Under the pieces are notes generated by a model that searched no databases, had not been told where the DNA came from, and saw nothing but the letters and a program-made list of their open reading frames with translations. From Halanaerobium saccharolyticum (lineage in GTDB: Bacteria > Bacillota > Halanaerobiia > Halanaerobiales > Halanaerobiaceae), in the NCBI RefSeq assembly GCF_004362045.1, contig NZ_SNWX01000004.1:132128-196127 (forward strand): DNA of 64,000 nucleotides, read 5' to 3'. Made by a program: the position numbers and the translations under genes. Of this stretch, positions 33,828 through 42,302 are shown in pieces (the stretch's first letter is position 1; each line of letters starts with the position of its first letter).

Positions 33828-35102
33828 ATGCAGACAATTTTAATGGCATTAATGGGTGGACTGGCAGCAATACTTACCAACAAGGGGATTGCAGTTTTTA
33901 ATGATGGACTGCGGCCGATTATACCCGAATATGTTGAAGGAAGAATGAGCAAGCGCGATCTGGCAGCTACCTCATTTGCGATGAGTTTTGGTCTGGTAAT
34001 TGGTTTTGGAATTCCTTTTAGTTTATCAGCCAATATCCTGTTAATACATAGTATTTTACTGGGAACAGATATTATTGGTACCTGGGCCCCGGACAGCAAA
34101 AAGGGAATGGCTACTGCAGGTATTGTTGGTGCTCTTTATGGGCTTGGTTTGATGTATGGACTTGAATTTGTAGTTAATATTTTTGAAAAAATGCCTGTTA
34201 ATTTCTTGAGTGATCTGGGTAAGGTTGGAGACCCAATAGTTGTTGCCTTTGCTGCCTTCCCTGCTTTAGCAGTCGCTTATCAATTTGGCGTCAAAAAAGG
34301 TGCATTTACTCTCCTGGCAGCAGGTATTGTTAGACAGTTGGCTGTAACCTTTAGTCCCCTGATGCTGGGTGGGCTGGAAGTAAACGTTAATCCTGAAGGA
34401 ATGGCTTTAATTACTGGAATGATTATCTTACTAATTTTTGCTACCAGAGAAAAAAGCAGCAGCAGTAATGTTGGTGATCTGGTTTCAGTCTTTAGTGAAA
34501 GAGTTGCCAGAATCAAAAAGAATCTGCCTCTGCTGGCTTTAATGGGAGCTCTAGTTGCGGCAGCTACTGGCTATCAAATTTTAGCTGGAGATCCAATTTC
34601 TTTAAACTTAATGAAAGAAGGCGCTCTAAATGAAGCAGCCCTGGCAGCACTTGCTCGTGGAATTGGATTTATACCTTTAATTGCTACTACAGCAATTGCA
34701 ACAGGAGTATATAGTCCTGTTGGAATGACCTTTATCTTCGCTGCAGCTTTATTCTTAAAAAATCCACTGCTGGCAGCAGCTGCCGGTGCGATAATTATAT
34801 CTCTAGAAATATTATTCCTGGATAATCTGGCAGGACTGCTGGATAGATTTCCTGGAATCAAAAAAGCTGGAGATAATATCAGAACAGCAATGTCTAAACT
34901 GCTGGAAGTAGCTCTTTTAGTTGGTGGTATGAATGCAGCTAATGCAATTATGCCTGGTTTTGGATTTCTCTTTGTTGCTGGGCTTTATATTTTGAATGAA
35001 ATTGGAGACCAGCCGATAGTTAGAATGGCAGTTGGACCGACAGCAGCTATTTTAGTCGGAATTATTGCCAATGTTTTTGCCTTACTTTCTATCTCGTTTT
35101 AA
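33828..35102 (+). CDS. yhfT: YhfT-like multi-spanning membrane protein (DUF2700)
   Basis: A 424-residue protein with about eleven or twelve hydrophobic segments, resembling E. coli YhfT. Characteristic pieces are ALMGGLAAILTNKGIAVFND at the start, MSFGLVIGFGIPFSLSANIL and MAVGPTAAILVGI near the end. It is probably the transporter of the yhf system. The ATG at 33828 follows GAGGAG by eight bases; a GTG at 33819 overlaps that site. A 9-bp hairpin follows at 35135-35161. Confidence 0.8.
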   Translation: MQTILMALMGGLAAILTNKGIAVFNDGLRPIIPEYVEGRMSKRDLAATSFAMSFGLVIGFGIPFSLSANILLIHSILLGTDIIGTWAPDSKKGMATAGIVGALYGLGLMYGLEFVVNIFEKMPVNFLSDLGKVGDPIVVAFAAFPALAVAYQFGVKKGAFTLLAAGIVRQLAVTFSPLMLGGLEVNVNPEGMALITGMIILLIFATREKSSSSNVGDLVSVFSERVARIKKNLPLLALMGALVAAATGYQILAGDPISLNLMKEGALNEAALAALARGIGFIPLIATTAIATGVYSPVGMTFIFAAALFLKNPLLAAAAGAIIISLEILFLDNLAGLLDRFPGIKKAGDNIRTAMSKLLEVALLVGGMNAANAIMPGFGFLFVAGLYILNEIGDQPIVRMAVGPTAAILVGIIANVFALLSISF

Positions 35103-35134
35103 TTTAAGCTGAAAAAATGTTTATTACAGATTGG

Positions 35135-35161
35135 AACCAGGGGGCTTAAAGTCCCCTGGTT
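35135..35161 (+). promoter_or_regulatory. Intra-operon hairpin after yhfT
   Basis: A perfect 9-bp stem AACCAGGGG/CCCCTGGTT with a 9-base loop, followed only by TTAAAAAGG, so at most a weak terminator. It separates the regulator/transporter part of the operon from the enzyme part. Confidence 0.65.
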
Positions 35162-35176
35162 TAAAAAGGAGTTACT

Positions 35177-36298
35177 ATGAGTAATAATTTTGAGTTAAAG
35201 AAAAAATTCAATAATGCTCTTGTCAGCAATTCTAAGTCGGTGGTTTATCATAATCAGCGTCTAAAAAGCAAACTGGCAGAATTAGTTGAATCTAAAAGAG
35301 AACATTATCTGCTGGGGGTTAAAAATACCTCTCAGATTGAAAAAGAATTGGTGGATAAATTAACTGAGGATCAGGACTTTCTTCTACATACAATTGATAA
35401 GATGGCCAGAGGTGGAAGAGCAGTTGATCCTGAGCTAATCAATCCTCTAACAATGAGAGTGATGACCGGTTCCAGCAGTGGCGGCTGTCTTAATATTCTC
35501 CAGGGGATTAATGACCTGGCTCTGGGAACAGATGGTGGTGGCTCAGTTCTGGCTCCTGCAGCAGCGGTTTCTCTGTCTTCCCTGATGGCCAAAGGAATGG
35601 GACTTCAGGGAACTAAGAAGAGAGTTTCAACTGACAATTTAGAATTCACCCCGGGAATTGGCTTCATTTCCCATGACTTTAAGCTCTGTCTTCTGGCTTT
35701 AAAAAAGATTTTGAGTCAGGAGCAGCTGGCATCGGGTAGAGAAGTTGAATTAGAAAAAAATTTGACTATTGCTCTGCCTGAGGTGGGAAGTGTTTTACTG
35801 CCGCATGGAGAAGATATGGCTGCTGTTACTTCAGAAATAGAAGCTGAGATGAGTTATTTTAACCTGAATCGGATTGAGCTTACAGGTAGTGAAGATCGTG
35901 AGCAGGCAATTCAGATTATAGAAAAAGCTTTTGCACAGGGAAACGAGATTATAATAACTGCTGAAGGCCCTGTTGATTATTATGGTTATGGTGATTCTGT
36001 TGCCGGCAGTTTTAAAATTGCTGAGGCCGCCCAAAAAAGGAGCGGTAAATATTTAATGCGGGCAGCTAATCTGGTCAATGCAACTGCTGTTACTATCCCC
36101 ACTGACAGGCTGGGGGTGGCTTTAGTTTTACTGGCCAAACCTGGGATGGAAAGTGGATTTAAAGTAATTAAATTGGCTGAGCGTTTACAAAAATGCTATA
36201 AGCGGCCAGAACTTTTTGTAAGATATTTTCTCAAAAATTATGCTGAAAAAGAAAATGATTTTCTAGGAGCTGATAATTTTGATCAATACTTTGAATAA
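35177..36298 (+). CDS. Amidase-signature-family protein inserted in the yhf operon
   Basis: A 373-residue protein with the amidase signature: MTGSSSGG at residues 96-103 (cis-Ser) and LGTDGGGSVLAPAA with candidate nucleophile Ser123. The spacing between the two serines matches amidase family members to within a residue. It is shorter than typical amidases (about 450-500 residues), and the usual N-terminal catalytic Lys motif (VKDN-like) is not obvious. It may hydrolyse an amide in the yhf pathway or be a non-catalytic relative. As I recall the E. coli yhf operon, it has no such gene. It overlaps the php start by 20 bases. Confidence 0.7.
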   Translation: MSNNFELKKKFNNALVSNSKSVVYHNQRLKSKLAELVESKREHYLLGVKNTSQIEKELVDKLTEDQDFLLHTIDKMARGGRAVDPELINPLTMRVMTGSSSGGCLNILQGINDLALGTDGGGSVLAPAAAVSLSSLMAKGMGLQGTKKRVSTDNLEFTPGIGFISHDFKLCLLALKKILSQEQLASGREVELEKNLTIALPEVGSVLLPHGEDMAAVTSEIEAEMSYFNLNRIELTGSEDREQAIQIIEKAFAQGNEIIITAEGPVDYYGYGDSVAGSFKIAEAAQKRSGKYLMRAANLVNATAVTIPTDRLGVALVLLAKPGMESGFKVIKLAERLQKCYKRPELFVRYFLKNYAEKENDFLGADNFDQYFE

Positions 36299-37175
36299 AC
36301 AAATAAAGGCAGAGGCGATGGGAATTACAATGTATCATGAACATTTAACTATAGATCTTTCAGAGCAGAAAAATGATCCAGATGCCCGGCTTGAAGGTGA
36401 GGCTCTGCTGCAGGATCTTAAAGAAATAAAAAAAGCAGGAGTTAGAACAATTGTCGAACTGACGAATATCGGGATGGGAAGAGATGTAGAAAGACTCCGC
36501 TCGCTGGCTGACCAGCTGGGATTTAATATTGTTGCCAGCACAGGTTTTTACAAAGAACCCTATCTGCCAGATTTTTTCTATCAGAAGACTAAACAGGAAC
36601 TGGTAGAATTGATGGTCAGCGAAATTAAAGATGGAATCGATGGAACAGATATCAAAGCCGGTGTGATTGGAGAAGTGGGTACCAGTCAAAAAATAACTGC
36701 AGCTGAGAAAAAATTACTGCAGGCTGCTGCTCTGGCTCAAAAGGAGACTGGAGTTCCGATTATTACCCATCTGACACTTGGCAGCTGTGGACTGGAACAG
36801 CTTGAAATTTTAGAAAATGCAGGTGCTGATTTAACCAATGTGGCTCTCAGCCATCTTGATCTGGCAGATGATATTGATTATGTGCTGGAGCTTGCTGCCA
36901 GAGGAGTATTTATCGGTATTGATACCATTGGTAAGTTAAAATATCAGAGTGATCAATTTAGAATTAAATTGATTAAGGCACTGCTTAAAGCAGGTTTTAA
37001 AGATCAGATTTTAATTTCTACAGATATTACCCGGATGTCCCACTTAAAAGCAAATGGTGGTCACAGTTATCAGTATCTTCTGGAAGAGTTTATTCCAAAA
37101 TTAAAAGCAGCAGCTGTAAGCGAAGAAGAGATTGAAGGTATCCTGATTAATAATCCGGCAAAATTATTTTCATAA
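36279..37175 (+). CDS. php: Php-like phosphotriesterase homology protein
   Basis: A 298-residue amidohydrolase-superfamily protein of the phosphotriesterase homology type (E. coli Php/YhfV). Metal ligands read His20-x-His22, Glu132 replacing the usual carboxylated Lys, His164, His192 and Asp249. The Glu substitution is the feature that sets Php apart from true phosphotriesterases. It starts at TTG with AGGAG eight bases upstream, inside the end of the amidase-like gene, so the two are coupled. Its reaction is unknown. A lactone or phosphoester hydrolase is likely. Confidence 0.87.
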   Translation: MINTLNKQIKAEAMGITMYHEHLTIDLSEQKNDPDARLEGEALLQDLKEIKKAGVRTIVELTNIGMGRDVERLRSLADQLGFNIVASTGFYKEPYLPDFFYQKTKQELVELMVSEIKDGIDGTDIKAGVIGEVGTSQKITAAEKKLLQAAALAQKETGVPIITHLTLGSCGLEQLEILENAGADLTNVALSHLDLADDIDYVLELAARGVFIGIDTIGKLKYQSDQFRIKLIKALLKAGFKDQILISTDITRMSHLKANGGHSYQYLLEEFIPKLKAAAVSEEEIEGILINNPAKLFS

Positions 37176-37208
37176 AAGATATCATTCTTATAAATGGAGG
37201 TTTTAAAG

Positions 37209-38312
37209 ATGAAGACTTATCCTCTTAAGTCACTGAGTGTGGAGCAAGCTATAAAATTACAGCATAAACTTGTGGATGCAATTCAGCGCCAATTTAAGGG
37301 TGCAGAACTTTTACAGGCAGGAGATTATGGACTTGACCCCGAATTTAAAAAACCCTGCTACACAGCCAGAGTCGAAAATGTACTTGCAGATTTTTTTAAT
37401 GCCGAAAGGGCTCTTTTAGTTAGAGGGGCAGGCACTGGTGCAATCAGATCTTTTTTTAATGCTAATCTTGAAGTCGGGTCTAAAGTTTTAATTCATCAGG
37501 CAGCAGTTTATCCGACAACTGAAGTAACGTTTAAGAGTATGGGTTTAGAAACTAAAAAATTTGATTTCAATCGCTTAAAAGAAATGAAAGATCAAAAAAT
37601 GCTGCCGTCAGAAGATTTTGAGGCTATTTTAGTTCAGCACAGCAGGCAGAAAATAGATGACAGCTATGATTTTACTAAAGTAATAAAAATATTGAAGGCA
37701 AAATACCCGGAGACCCCGGTGATCACAGATGACAACTATGCAGCGATGAAAGTTGAGCAAATAGGGGTTGAGGCAGGTGCCGATTTGAGTACTTTTTCGC
37801 TCTTTAAACTTCAGGGACCACCCGGGATAGGACTGCTAGTGGGTAAGAAAAAATATCTAGATAAAGTTGAAGCAATTAATTATTCTGGCGGCAGTCAGGT
37901 ACAGGGACCTGAGGCTCTGGATGCTCTCCGGTCAATGGTAAATACACCTGTCAGCCTGGCAATTCAGGCTCAGACTGTAGAAGAGGTTAATCAGCGTTTA
38001 AATCAGGGAGAAGTTGAAGAAGTTAAAAATTCCTTTATTGCCAATGCTCAGTCCAAAGTTGTCATTTTAGAATTTGAAAAAGCAATAGCCAGGGATTTTC
38101 TGGCAGCAGTCAATGAGCAGGGTGGAGTGCCCTATCCTGTTGGTTCAGAATCACGCTATGAGATTGGAGCGATGTTTTACAGGATTTCGGGAACTTTTAG
38201 GCAGGAAAATCCAGAAGCAGAAAAATATCTGGTGCGGATCAATCCGATGCGGGCCGGTGCTGATACAGTAATTAGAATTATTAAAGAAACTATATCCGCT
38301 TTAAAAAGGTAG
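37209..38312 (+). CDS. yhfS: YhfS-like PLP-dependent aminotransferase-fold protein
   Basis: A 367-residue fold-type-I PLP protein. The likely Schiff-base lysine is Lys200 in FSLFKLQGPPGIG, with the preceding ITDDNYAAMK block (about residue 174) providing the Asp that holds PLP. It resembles cysteine-desulfurase/selenocysteine-lyase-like aminotransferases and E. coli YhfS. The ATG at 37209 has GGAGG eight bases upstream; an ATG at 37194 overlaps that site. It is immediately followed by a second PLP enzyme (YhfX), suggesting an amino-acid or amino-sugar intermediate. Confidence 0.82.
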   Translation: MKTYPLKSLSVEQAIKLQHKLVDAIQRQFKGAELLQAGDYGLDPEFKKPCYTARVENVLADFFNAERALLVRGAGTGAIRSFFNANLEVGSKVLIHQAAVYPTTEVTFKSMGLETKKFDFNRLKEMKDQKMLPSEDFEAILVQHSRQKIDDSYDFTKVIKILKAKYPETPVITDDNYAAMKVEQIGVEAGADLSTFSLFKLQGPPGIGLLVGKKKYLDKVEAINYSGGSQVQGPEALDALRSMVNTPVSLAIQAQTVEEVNQRLNQGEVEEVKNSFIANAQSKVVILEFEKAIARDFLAAVNEQGGVPYPVGSESRYEIGAMFYRISGTFRQENPEAEKYLVRINPMRAGADTVIRIIKETISALKR

Positions 38313-38320
38313 GGATAATC

Positions 38321-39517
38321 ATGTTTTTAAAAAAGATGCAGAAAAGAAATCCAGAATTAATTGATACAGCTTTTTATCTACATAGAAAAAATATTTTAGA
38401 ACCCAATACATACATTTTAGACCTGGATCAGATTCAGGCCAATACTGCTATGATGGCAGAGGCAGCAGCAGAGAACAATCTGAGTCTCTACTTTATGAGC
38501 AAACAGTTAGGAAGAAATCCACTGGCAGCTCAGGCAGTAGTAGAGGCTGGAATAGAAAAAGCGGTTGCAGTAGATCCCTGGGAGGCCAGAACTCTGGCCC
38601 AGGCAGGGATTAAACTGGGTAATGTCGGTCATTTAGTTCAGGTTCCTACTTCAATGTTGGCTGAAATGATTAAATATGAGCCGGAAATCATGACTGTTTA
38701 CAGCCTTCAGAAAGCAAAACAGATTTCAGAGCTGGCTCTGGAACAGAACCGAGTCCAGCCGATAATGCTCAGGATTTACAGTGAGGATTCATTTAATTAT
38801 GAGGGTCAGATTGGAGGCTTTGATTTAAAAGATATAGATCAGGTAATTCCTAAATTGATGGAACTGAAAGGTGTTGAAATTAAAGGACTTACTGCTTTTC
38901 CCTGCCTTTTATTTAATTATCAGACTAAAAAAATTGAAACCACTCCTAATTTAGAGCTGGTGATTAAGACAGGAAAAATTTTAAATAAAAAATTTGGGCT
39001 GAAAATTGAACAGTTAAATACTCCAAGTGTCACCTGTCAGAAGACGATTCCAATGCTGGCTGATGCTGGAGCTACCCACGGAGAACCAGGACATGCGCTG
39101 ACAGGAACTACTCCGTATCACGGTTATTATGATCAGGGAGAAAAACCGGCAATGATTTATATTTCAGAAATATCTCATTTAAAAGATGAAAAAGCATATA
39201 CCTTTGGCGGCGGCTTTTACAGCCGCTCTCATTTGAAAAAAGCACTGGTGGCTGCTGATGACTATCAAAATAATAGTCGAGTTTATTCAGCTTCACAGCC
39301 AGATTCTGAGATGATTGATTATTACGCCTCGCTGGAAAATATTGATCGTAAATTAAAAATTGGAGATACAGTACTCTATGCTTTTAGAACTCAGATCTTT
39401 GTTACCAGAGCCAGAGTGGCTGTAATTAGCGGGATTCAAAATGGCAAATTCAAACTGCATGGAATTTATAATAGTCAGGGACAGCTTTTAGAAGAAAAAG
39501 GAGGGAGCAGGCTTTGA
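38321..39517 (+). CDS. yhfX: YhfX-like PLP enzyme (alanine-racemase fold)
   Basis: A 398-residue fold-type-III PLP protein. Lys61 in YFMSKQLGRNPLA is the expected PLP lysine at the end of the first barrel strand, with IMLRIYSEDS and GLTAFPCLLF as later barrel strands and ATHGEPGHALTG carrying phosphate-loop residues. It is related to alanine racemases and D-amino-acid lyases and matches E. coli YhfX. The end overlaps yhfW by a TTGA overlap. Racemase or retro-aldol activity on an amino acid is possible; the substrate is unknown. Confidence 0.82.
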   Translation: MFLKKMQKRNPELIDTAFYLHRKNILEPNTYILDLDQIQANTAMMAEAAAENNLSLYFMSKQLGRNPLAAQAVVEAGIEKAVAVDPWEARTLAQAGIKLGNVGHLVQVPTSMLAEMIKYEPEIMTVYSLQKAKQISELALEQNRVQPIMLRIYSEDSFNYEGQIGGFDLKDIDQVIPKLMELKGVEIKGLTAFPCLLFNYQTKKIETTPNLELVIKTGKILNKKFGLKIEQLNTPSVTCQKTIPMLADAGATHGEPGHALTGTTPYHGYYDQGEKPAMIYISEISHLKDEKAYTFGGGFYSRSHLKKALVAADDYQNNSRVYSASQPDSEMIDYYASLENIDRKLKIGDTVLYAFRTQIFVTRARVAVISGIQNGKFKLHGIYNSQGQLLEEKGGSRL

Positions 39518-40767
39518 AGAGAGTAATTTTATTAATTTTAGATGGACTTGGAATTGGAGCAATGGATGATCTCAAAGAACAGCAGCGGCTGCAGGATCAG
39601 GCCGCAGATACACTGGGAAATGTACTAAAAAGTAATAAAGATTTAAAATTGAATAATCTCAATCAGCTGGGACTGGAGCCTGCCTATAATTTAAGCAGAC
39701 TTGATCCAGCATTTCTTAAAAGCACTCTGGATTTGGATTCTGAACAGCAAAATCTGGCAGAAAATGAGGGACTTATAGCCGCTTATACTTATGCTGCTTT
39801 AAGTTATGATGGAGCAGATACATTTATGGGACATCAGGAAATTATGGGTTCCAGTCCAACTCATCCTAAAATACAGCCTTTTAAAGATGTGCATCAAAAG
39901 GTTAAGACTGCTCTGGAAAATGAAGGGTACGAAGTTAGTGTACCTGACCAGAAAAATCCCTATCTGCTTGTTGATCAGAGGGTTGTTGTTGCTGATAATA
40001 TTGAGGCTGATTACGGGCAGATTTACAATGTCAGCGGTTCATTAGAAGAGATAGATTTTGAAGAAATACTTGCAATTGGAAAAATTGTAAGAGCAGGTGT
40101 TAAGGTCAGTCGGGTAATTGCCCTGGGCGGTAAGAATACCAGCACCGGGAGGATTGTTGACAGTATTGAAAATGCAAATTCTGAGATTACAGGTGTTAAT
40201 TCTACGGCTTCCGGTGTTTATGGAGAGGGCTATCAGGTAATCCATCTTGGTTATGGAATTGACCATAAAAAACAGGTTACTTCAATTCTGGCCGAGCAGG
40301 GGATAGATGTCTGTTTGATTGGTAAAGTGCAGGATGTAATCTACTGTCCAGAAGCCAGAAAATCACTGCCAGCTGTTGCAACAGAAGAAGTGTTGGAACT
40401 GATGCAGCAGGAAATGAAGGAGGCTGATTCAGGTCTGATTGCCGTTAATGTCCAGGAAACTGATCTGGCAGGTCATCAGCAGGATCCGGCAGAATTTGCC
40501 AGAGTCTTAAAAATGGTGGATCAGCGGATACCGGAGATTATAGATAGCTTACGAGAAGATGATCTTTTTATTATTACAGCTGATCACGGTGATGATCCAA
40601 CTGTAGGCCACAGTCATCATACCAGAGAAAACGTACCTTTATTAGTTTACAAAAAAGATTTACCAGCAAAAGTACTTCCTCCCCGGGAAAGTCTGGCTGA
40701 TATAGCAGCAACAATTGCAGATTATTTTGAAGTCAGGGCTCCGGAAAGTGGGGAGAGTTTTTTGTAA
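39514..40767 (+). CDS. yhfW: YhfW-like phosphopentomutase/alkaline-phosphatase-superfamily enzyme
   Basis: A 417-residue metalloenzyme of the phosphopentomutase group. The N-terminal metal motif is LLILDGLGIGAMDD, followed by DTLGN, the MGHQEIMGS nucleophile/cap region near residue 110, NVQETDLAGHQ and the C-terminal metal ligands in ITADHGDDPT-x-GHSHH. It may move or remove a phosphate on a pentose or similar sugar. It starts at TTG with GGAGGG upstream, inside the end of yhfX. It ends the operon; a terminator follows at 40859. Confidence 0.82.
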   Translation: MKRVILLILDGLGIGAMDDLKEQQRLQDQAADTLGNVLKSNKDLKLNNLNQLGLEPAYNLSRLDPAFLKSTLDLDSEQQNLAENEGLIAAYTYAALSYDGADTFMGHQEIMGSSPTHPKIQPFKDVHQKVKTALENEGYEVSVPDQKNPYLLVDQRVVVADNIEADYGQIYNVSGSLEEIDFEEILAIGKIVRAGVKVSRVIALGGKNTSTGRIVDSIENANSEITGVNSTASGVYGEGYQVIHLGYGIDHKKQVTSILAEQGIDVCLIGKVQDVIYCPEARKSLPAVATEEVLELMQQEMKEADSGLIAVNVQETDLAGHQQDPAEFARVLKMVDQRIPEIIDSLREDDLFIITADHGDDPTVGHSHHTRENVPLLVYKKDLPAKVLPPRESLADIAATIADYFEVRAPESGESFL

Positions 40768-40858
40768 AACGGGTAATTTCAGTTTGTTAAACTAATTTAT
40801 ACTTTATTAGTACCTGGTTTTAGTTTAAAGGTTGGAAAAATAATTAATTTATTCAATT

Positions 40859-40901
40859 AAGCCTTCTATCATTTAGTTTTATGGTAGGGGGTTTTATTTT
40901 T
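40859..40901 (+). terminator. Intrinsic terminator of the yhf-like operon
   Basis: A 14-bp stem with several G-T pairs (AAGCCTTCTATCAT with ATGGTAGGGGGTTT), an 8-base loop and a T-rich tail. Confidence 0.75.
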
Positions 40902-40938
40902 AGGAATCAGTAAAATAAAAATTAAAATAATTTAAACC

Positions 40939-40967
40939 TTGACAATTATCTGAAAACAATATATAAT
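40939..40967 (+). promoter_or_regulatory. Consensus sigma-A promoter of the second ROK/ABC operon
   Basis: TTGACA at 40939-40944, a 17-bp spacer and TATAAT at 40962-40967, an exact consensus. Transcription would start near 40974, right at the first of three operator repeats. Confidence 0.85.
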
Positions 40968-40974
40968 TTATTTA

Positions 40975-41091
40975 AACTTAATTTGTGCAACAAAAAAAGT
41001 TATAAAATTAATAGATAATATTTTTTTAGTAACTTAATTTGCACAACAAAAAAAGTTTTTTGGGCACTTATTTTGGTATACAAAAAAAGTT
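40975..41091 (+). promoter_or_regulatory. Three 27-bp ROK-type operator repeats
   Basis: Three copies start at 40975, 41031 and 41065. All share the pattern ACTTAwTTTG, four to five variable bases, then ACAAAAAAAGTT. Each is roughly palindromic: AACTT at one end, AAGTT at the other, and TTTG facing CAAA. Copies one and two differ at only two central positions. They occupy the leader between the promoter and the ROK gene, so that protein very likely represses here. Spacing is 56 and 34 bp. Confidence 0.85.
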
Positions 41092-41109
41092 AAGGTAGGA
41101 GCTGATATT

Positions 41110-42243
41110 TTGAAACGTGGAAATATTAAATTAATGAAAAAGATGAATACTTCTTTAATTATTAGAGAATTTAATAGTAATGGACCTTTATCCAGAGCTG
41201 ATCTAACTGGAAATACCGGACTCAGTCCAACAACAATCACCACCTTAATTGATGAAATGATAAAGGATAATCTGATTATGCGGGTTGGTGAGGGAGAATC
41301 CAGTGGAGGCAGAAAACCGATTTTGCTTGATTTAAATCCAAAGCATGGATATATACTGAGTGGCTGGATTTCCGGAGAGTCGATTTCTATAGCTTTACTC
41401 GATATTAAATATAATATTACAGATATTATTGAAAAAGAAATAATTTTTCCCACCGATGAAAATCTGATTCCAGAAATCAAAAGCATTATTGAAGAAATCA
41501 TATCTTCAAACAATATCTCAAATGAAAAAGTCTTGGGTTTGATGCTAGGAATTTCTGGAATTATAAATCAACAGAATGGAACTATTAAATATTCTGCCTT
41601 ATTAGATCTGGAGAATTATTCAATTAGAGAACCTTTATCAAAATATTTTTCTTTTCCTATTAATATTGAAAATGATACAAATCTTGCAGCTTTATCAGAA
41701 AAGGAATTCGGACATAAACATTTAAGCAATTATATTTATTTAATGATCGCTCCCGAAATTGGTTCAGGAATTATTTTCAATAATGAAATTTATCGGGGGC
41801 GCTTTGGACGAGCTGGAGAATTCGGTCATTTATTGATGGAAAAAGATGGACCCCGTTGTACGTGTGGTAGAAAAGGCTGTCTGGCACCGGTGCTTTCTCA
41901 ATATATTCCGATAAATAAAGCTCAAAAATTTAGAAACGCTTTTAAAGATTTAGAACCTGACTCAAAAAAATATGAAAAATTCTGTGATTATCTTGCTGTA
42001 GCTTTAACAAATTATATTCATTTAATTGATAATGAGGCCATAATTTTTGGAGGGGAATTAGTCAAAGTCGCCTCAGAAAAATTTTATTCAGATATAGAAG
42101 CAAAGATAAAGAAATATTCAATGAAAAATATGTATGATAATGTTCGGGTATTACCGGCTTCTCTTTCTGATAATGAAGTAATAATGGGAGGAGCAAGTTA
42201 CTGTTTTCATAACTCAAAATATTTTACAAATAAGGAGGGGTAA
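41110..42243 (+). CDS. ROK-family transcriptional repressor (XylR/NagC-like)
   Basis: A 377-residue ROK regulator. The N-terminal winged helix-turn-helix (about residues 10-70, RADLTGNTGLSPTTITTLID) precedes a ROK domain. Unlike the ROK protein at 17181 it keeps the zinc motif CTCGRKGCLAP near residue 260 and the ENDTN active-site Asp. It starts at TTG with AGGAG upstream. The three repeats at 40975-41091 lie in its own leader, which indicates autoregulation and control of the ABC importer genes that follow. The effector is probably a sugar. Confidence 0.9.
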   Translation: MKRGNIKLMKKMNTSLIIREFNSNGPLSRADLTGNTGLSPTTITTLIDEMIKDNLIMRVGEGESSGGRKPILLDLNPKHGYILSGWISGESISIALLDIKYNITDIIEKEIIFPTDENLIPEIKSIIEEIISSNNISNEKVLGLMLGISGIINQQNGTIKYSALLDLENYSIREPLSKYFSFPINIENDTNLAALSEKEFGHKHLSNYIYLMIAPEIGSGIIFNNEIYRGRFGRAGEFGHLLMEKDGPRCTCGRKGCLAPVLSQYIPINKAQKFRNAFKDLEPDSKKYEKFCDYLAVALTNYIHLIDNEAIIFGGELVKVASEKFYSDIEAKIKKYSMKNMYDNVRVLPASLSDNEVIMGGASYCFHNSKYFTNKEG

Positions 42244-42302
42244 AAATTCAGCTTGTCGGGCAGTAAACTTTTAGTTAATTATCAAATACTAGGGAGGAAT
42301 AA

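Noticed and set aside
41034..41513. A 159-codon open frame on the minus strand over the ROK gene start and operators
   Set aside because: It lies antisense to a clear ROK gene and through operator repeats, with no ribosome binding site or recognisable domain.
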